Assembly (NCBI RefSeq): GCF_002109325.1 | Contig: NZ_CP015348.1 | Span: 461,501-525,500 of the forward strand | Direction of reading: 5' to 3' | Length of the DNA stretch: 64,000 nt | Source of the DNA: Sporosarcina ureae | GTDB lineage: Bacteria > Bacillota > Bacilli > Bacillales_A > Planococcaceae | Shown: one piece after another, positions 61,318 through 64,000 of the stretch | Position numbering within the stretch: the first letter of the stretch is position 1 | Layout: every line of letters starts with the position of its first letter | The notes under the pieces: generated by a model | The model's database searches: none | Seen by the model: the letters and a program-made list of their open reading frames with translations, nothing else | Told to the model about the DNA's origin: nothing | Translations under genes and position numbers: made by a program

Positions 61318-63035
61318 ACAGCATGCCCCCTTCCACGCGCTTCCAGTAAACGACAATAGGCTCCGTCTTGTTTCAATAATTGTTCGTGAGAGCCCGTTTC
61401 TACTACTTTACCGTTTTCAAGTACTACTATGGTATCCATTTCTTGCATCCAATGAATACGATGCGTAGCAAACACAACGAGTTTATCTTTTAGAAGCGGT
61501 AAAATCATTTGCTTTAATTCATGCTCTGTTTCAATATCTAAGTGTGCAGTCGGCTCATCGAATAATAAAATCTGACGACGTTGCAGTAACGAACGCGCTA
61601 AAGCAATCCGTTGTTCTTCCCCACCACTAAGCACGCGTCCACCCGCACCGATCCGTTCTTCGTAACCTAAAGGGAATGTCGCAATTAACTGATCCAAACC
61701 TACACGTTCTGCTGCATCCTGTACTTCCTGCAAAGAAGCGTCGGGTTCATAAAAGCGAATATTTCCAATGACAGTATCCGGAAATATCGTTGGATGTTGT
61801 GGAATGTAAGCAATTTGATTTTGCCAGTCTGCAACAGCGAGATGCGGTAATTCTTGTCCGTCAAGCCTAAAACTTCCGGCCGTCGGAAGTGTGAATCCAG
61901 ATAGTACATCAATCAACGTTGACTTTCCTGCACCTGAATGACCGATGACACCTACTTTTGTAAATCCGTTTAATTCTAAATTCAAGTCTTCAAAAATGGT
62001 TTGTTCCCCCATTTTGACTTCGACCGTACGCAATTCAAGTCTTGATTTGTCATTCCAAGCTGCAATCGGTGAAGCAACTACTGGCTGAACCTTTGTTTCC
62101 TCTTCTAATATACTGTGGATTTGTAAGCTCGCGTCCTTACCATCAGCTGTCGCATGGAAGTCATTCCCCAACTCTCTAACAGGTGAGAAAAATTCCGGCG
62201 CTAAAATCAAAATAGCTAATGATGGTTCAAGAAGAATTTGTCCATTGATCAATCGCAGGCCAAGTTCAACCGCCACTACCGCTACGGAAAGACTTGCAAA
62301 GAAATCCAATGAAAATGAAGATAGAAACGCATAGCGCAATGAACGATTCGTTGCAATGCGGTATTTATTGCTTACAATCGCAATAGATTCTTCGTGTGCT
62401 CGGCTACGTCCCAAGTATTTCAACGTCACAATACCCCGTAAAGAGTCAACGAAATGCCGAGATAATAAACGATACGTATCCATCTGTTCATCAATTTTCT
62501 TCTTCGAAACCAATCCGATCAAAATTAAGAAAATGATGAGAATTGGCAAGACTATAATGAGCGTCACAGCTGACATAATATCTAGAGTAAAGACATATAC
62601 CACAATGACAAACGGAACAATGGCCATCGCTAACGTCCGCGGTATAAGCAATTCTACATACTTTCTGAACTTCGGGACACCTTCTAAACCAAGCGTCACC
62701 AAATGTCCAGAACCATATTTCCCCACAACTTGAGGACCAAGATCAAAGATTTTCTTTACTAATTGTTGCTCATAAGCCTTTGCTGTTAGATCGGCAAAGC
62801 GATATGAAATCCGTTCCTTCGCCCATTGAATCACGTGACGTACACTGTTTGCTACGACAAAAATCACAAATGACCGAAGTGCTTCACTCCAATCTGCACC
62901 TTGGAACAATTGTGTAATCGCTTTTGCTAAATAAATCGCTTGAAAAACAATGGCAATAGACTGAACTACAGTAAGTAGTCCAATCAATGCCATCACTTGT
63001 TTACTTCCTTTGTATTGAAGCAAGTATTTATCCAT
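61314..63035 (-). CDS. cydD: ABC exporter subunit CydD
   Basis: 573 residues. Six membrane helices (to about 300) and an ATPase with Walker A GHSGAGKST, signature LSGGEEQ (Glu-Glu in place of the common Glu-Arg), Walker B ILLFDEPTAHLD and H-loop FATHR. Partner of CydC. Its start overlaps the cydB stop by one base (TAATG) and its end overlaps cydC by 4 bp, so the unit is translationally coupled. Confidence 0.93.
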   Translation of the reverse strand: MDKYLLQYKGSKQVMALIGLLTVVQSIAIVFQAIYLAKAITQLFQGADWSEALRSFVIFVVANSVRHVIQWAKERISYRFADLTAKAYEQQLVKKIFDLGPQVVGKYGSGHLVTLGLEGVPKFRKYVELLIPRTLAMAIVPFVIVVYVFTLDIMSAVTLIIVLPILIIFLILIGLVSKKKIDEQMDTYRLLSRHFVDSLRGIVTLKYLGRSRAHEESIAIVSNKYRIATNRSLRYAFLSSFSLDFFASLSVAVVAVELGLRLINGQILLEPSLAILILAPEFFSPVRELGNDFHATADGKDASLQIHSILEEETKVQPVVASPIAAWNDKSRLELRTVEVKMGEQTIFEDLNLELNGFTKVGVIGHSGAGKSTLIDVLSGFTLPTAGSFRLDGQELPHLAVADWQNQIAYIPQHPTIFPDTVIGNIRFYEPDASLQEVQDAAERVGLDQLIATFPLGYEERIGAGGRVLSGGEEQRIALARSLLQRRQILLFDEPTAHLDIETEHELKQMILPLLKDKLVVFATHRIHWMQEMDTIVVLENGKVVETGSHEQLLKQDGAYCRLLEARGRGHAV

Positions 63036-64000
63036 TAGTATTCTAGATGCTCCTTATCACCTGTCAACCGTTTACGGAACACGTAATAACTCCAAATTGT
63101 ATACGCCAAAACGATTGGCACCATAGTAAACGCTACGATCGTCATGATTTTCAGTGAATATTCTCCTGAAGCTGCTTCTGCAATCGACATATTAAATGCA
63201 GGATCCATTGAGCTGATCATCACATTCGGGAATAGCGCGATGAAAAAGTTAGCCATAACAATGATTAACACTAAACCAGTCATTGTAAAGCTCAGTCCTT
63301 CTCGTTTAGTTTTCAAGAAGAAGAACAGTAAACCGTACAATATAACCGCCAAACTATACAGAGGAATCAAAATAGCTCCATGATCTGTAAAGGCGTCTGT
63401 GTCCAAATATGTGAAGATGATGAACAATACGAGGAACACGCCCGTCAATGCATACACTTTACGTGCCGCTGTATTTGCTCGCTCTCGTAACTCGTCTACC
63501 GTTTTCAATCCAATGAACAGCAACCCGTGCAAATACGATAATAGAACAAACGTCACACCGCCAATAACTGTGTAGACATTTACGAAATCGGTAAAGCTCG
63601 CATACATGTTCATGTCTCCATCAATCGGTAATCCACGGATTAAACTCGTGAAGAACACCCCAAATAGGAATGGTGGTAAGATACTACCGATGAAAACAGC
63701 CCAGTCCCATGTTTTGACCCAAGCTTTTGAATCCACTTTATTGCGAAACTCAAAGGCAACGCCTCGTATGATGAAAGCCAATAACAGGACGACGAAAGGA
63801 AGATAAAACCCACTGAACGCTGTCGCATACCAGTGTGGGAAAGCTGCAAACATCGCGCCCCCTGCAGTAATCAGCCACACTTCATTCGCATCCCAAACAG
63901 GTCCGATTGTATTCATCACGACCCGCTTTTCCAAATCATTACGTGCTAGGAACTTCGTGCTCATTCCTACACCAAAGTCAAACCCTTCCAAAAAGATAAA
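63035..64000 (-). CDS. cydB: Cytochrome bd ubiquinol/menaquinol oxidase subunit II, N-terminus beyond window
   Basis: The frame is open to the right edge; 321 residues are visible, of about 340. LEGFDFGVGM and GPVWDANEVWLITAGGAMFAAFP are typical CydB motifs, followed by eight to nine membrane helices. It binds with CydA (expected just beyond the edge) to form the high-affinity quinol oxidase used at low oxygen. Codons FIF before LEGFDFG agree with the expected missing N-terminal helix. Operon cydABDC type, as in B. subtilis. Confidence 0.95.
   Translation of the reverse strand, partial: FIFLEGFDFGVGMSTKFLARNDLEKRVVMNTIGPVWDANEVWLITAGGAMFAAFPHWYATAFSGFYLPFVVLLLAFIIRGVAFEFRNKVDSKAWVKTWDWAVFIGSILPPFLFGVFFTSLIRGLPIDGDMNMYASFTDFVNVYTVIGGVTFVLLSYLHGLLFIGLKTVDELRERANTAARKVYALTGVFLVLFIIFTYLDTDAFTDHGAILIPLYSLAVILYGLLFFFLKTKREGLSFTMTGLVLIIVMANFFIALFPNVMISSMDPAFNMSIAEAASGEYSLKIMTIVAFTMVPIVLAYTIWSYYVFRKRLTGDKEHLEY

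Overview
The window is chromosomal DNA of a low-to-mid GC, spore-forming member of the Bacillales. It carries gerE and an sspI-type small acid-soluble spore protein gene. Several stretches keep Bacillus subtilis gene order: ysnB-ysnA-rph, racE-ysmB-gerE-ysmA-sdhBAC, uvrC-trxA-etfA-etfB-fadB-fadR-lcfA, and yshE-mutS2-polX-cvpA-zapA-rnhC-pheT-pheS-ysgA-sspI. A meso-diaminopimelate dehydrogenase gene and a recurrent GC-richer intergenic repeat suggest the Planococcaceae/Caryophanaceae branch, perhaps Sporosarcina or a relative; that taxonomic placement is inference.

Layout. 1-9.6 kb is accessory: a truncated repeat protein, a DoxX membrane protein, a CoA-disulfide reductase/rhodanese fusion with a CsoR/CstR-type operator inside its promoter spacer, an unrecognised 650-residue helical protein, a YozG/YoaS-like pair, five small one-domain proteins (VOC/PhnB, AHSA1, DUF1801) and a decayed insertion-sequence fragment. 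9.6-19.8 kb is a seven-gene catabolic operon like B. subtilis yngJIH-HB-GFE, expected to take isovaleryl-CoA/methylcrotonyl-CoA through HMG-CoA to acetyl-CoA and acetoacetate. It diverges from a GAF/PucR-type regulator, and a perfect CcpA cre site lies between them. 20-24.3 kb holds tRNA-Arg(UCU), housekeeping genes (YsnB, XTP pyrophosphatase, RNase PH, glutamate racemase), a MarR regulator, gerE with a sigma-K-like promoter, and a FadR-boxed thioesterase gene.

24.9-36.2 kb holds succinate dehydrogenase, uvrC, trxA and the fatty-acid beta-oxidation operon lcfA-fadR-fadB-etfB-etfA, with FadR boxes, a near-consensus cre site and separate promoters for lcfA and fadR. 36.1-47.7 kb is a conserved block of replication/repair/division genes (mutS2, polX, cvpA, zapA, rnhC), pheST behind a Phe T-box, an rRNA methyltransferase and sspI. 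A 28-codon membrane peptide gene that is easily missed sits at 36120-36206.

48-59.4 kb holds a second acyl-CoA ligase, a small membrane protein, argF, an M42 aminopeptidase, diaminopimelate dehydrogenase, an MFS transporter, RecQ, a hemerythrin-like protein, and the phosphatidylethanolamine pathway genes pssA and psd with a DedA gene. 59.6-64 kb is the cydB-cydD-cydC end of a cytochrome bd operon; cydC has an apparent one-base homopolymer frameshift near its 3' end.

I found no phage, CRISPR array or recognisable defence island. The best candidates for something little described are the interspersed composite repeats at about 24.4, 24.7, 36.0, 47.8 and 55.1 kb, the 650-residue protein with its palindromic promoter, and the 28-residue membrane peptide gene.
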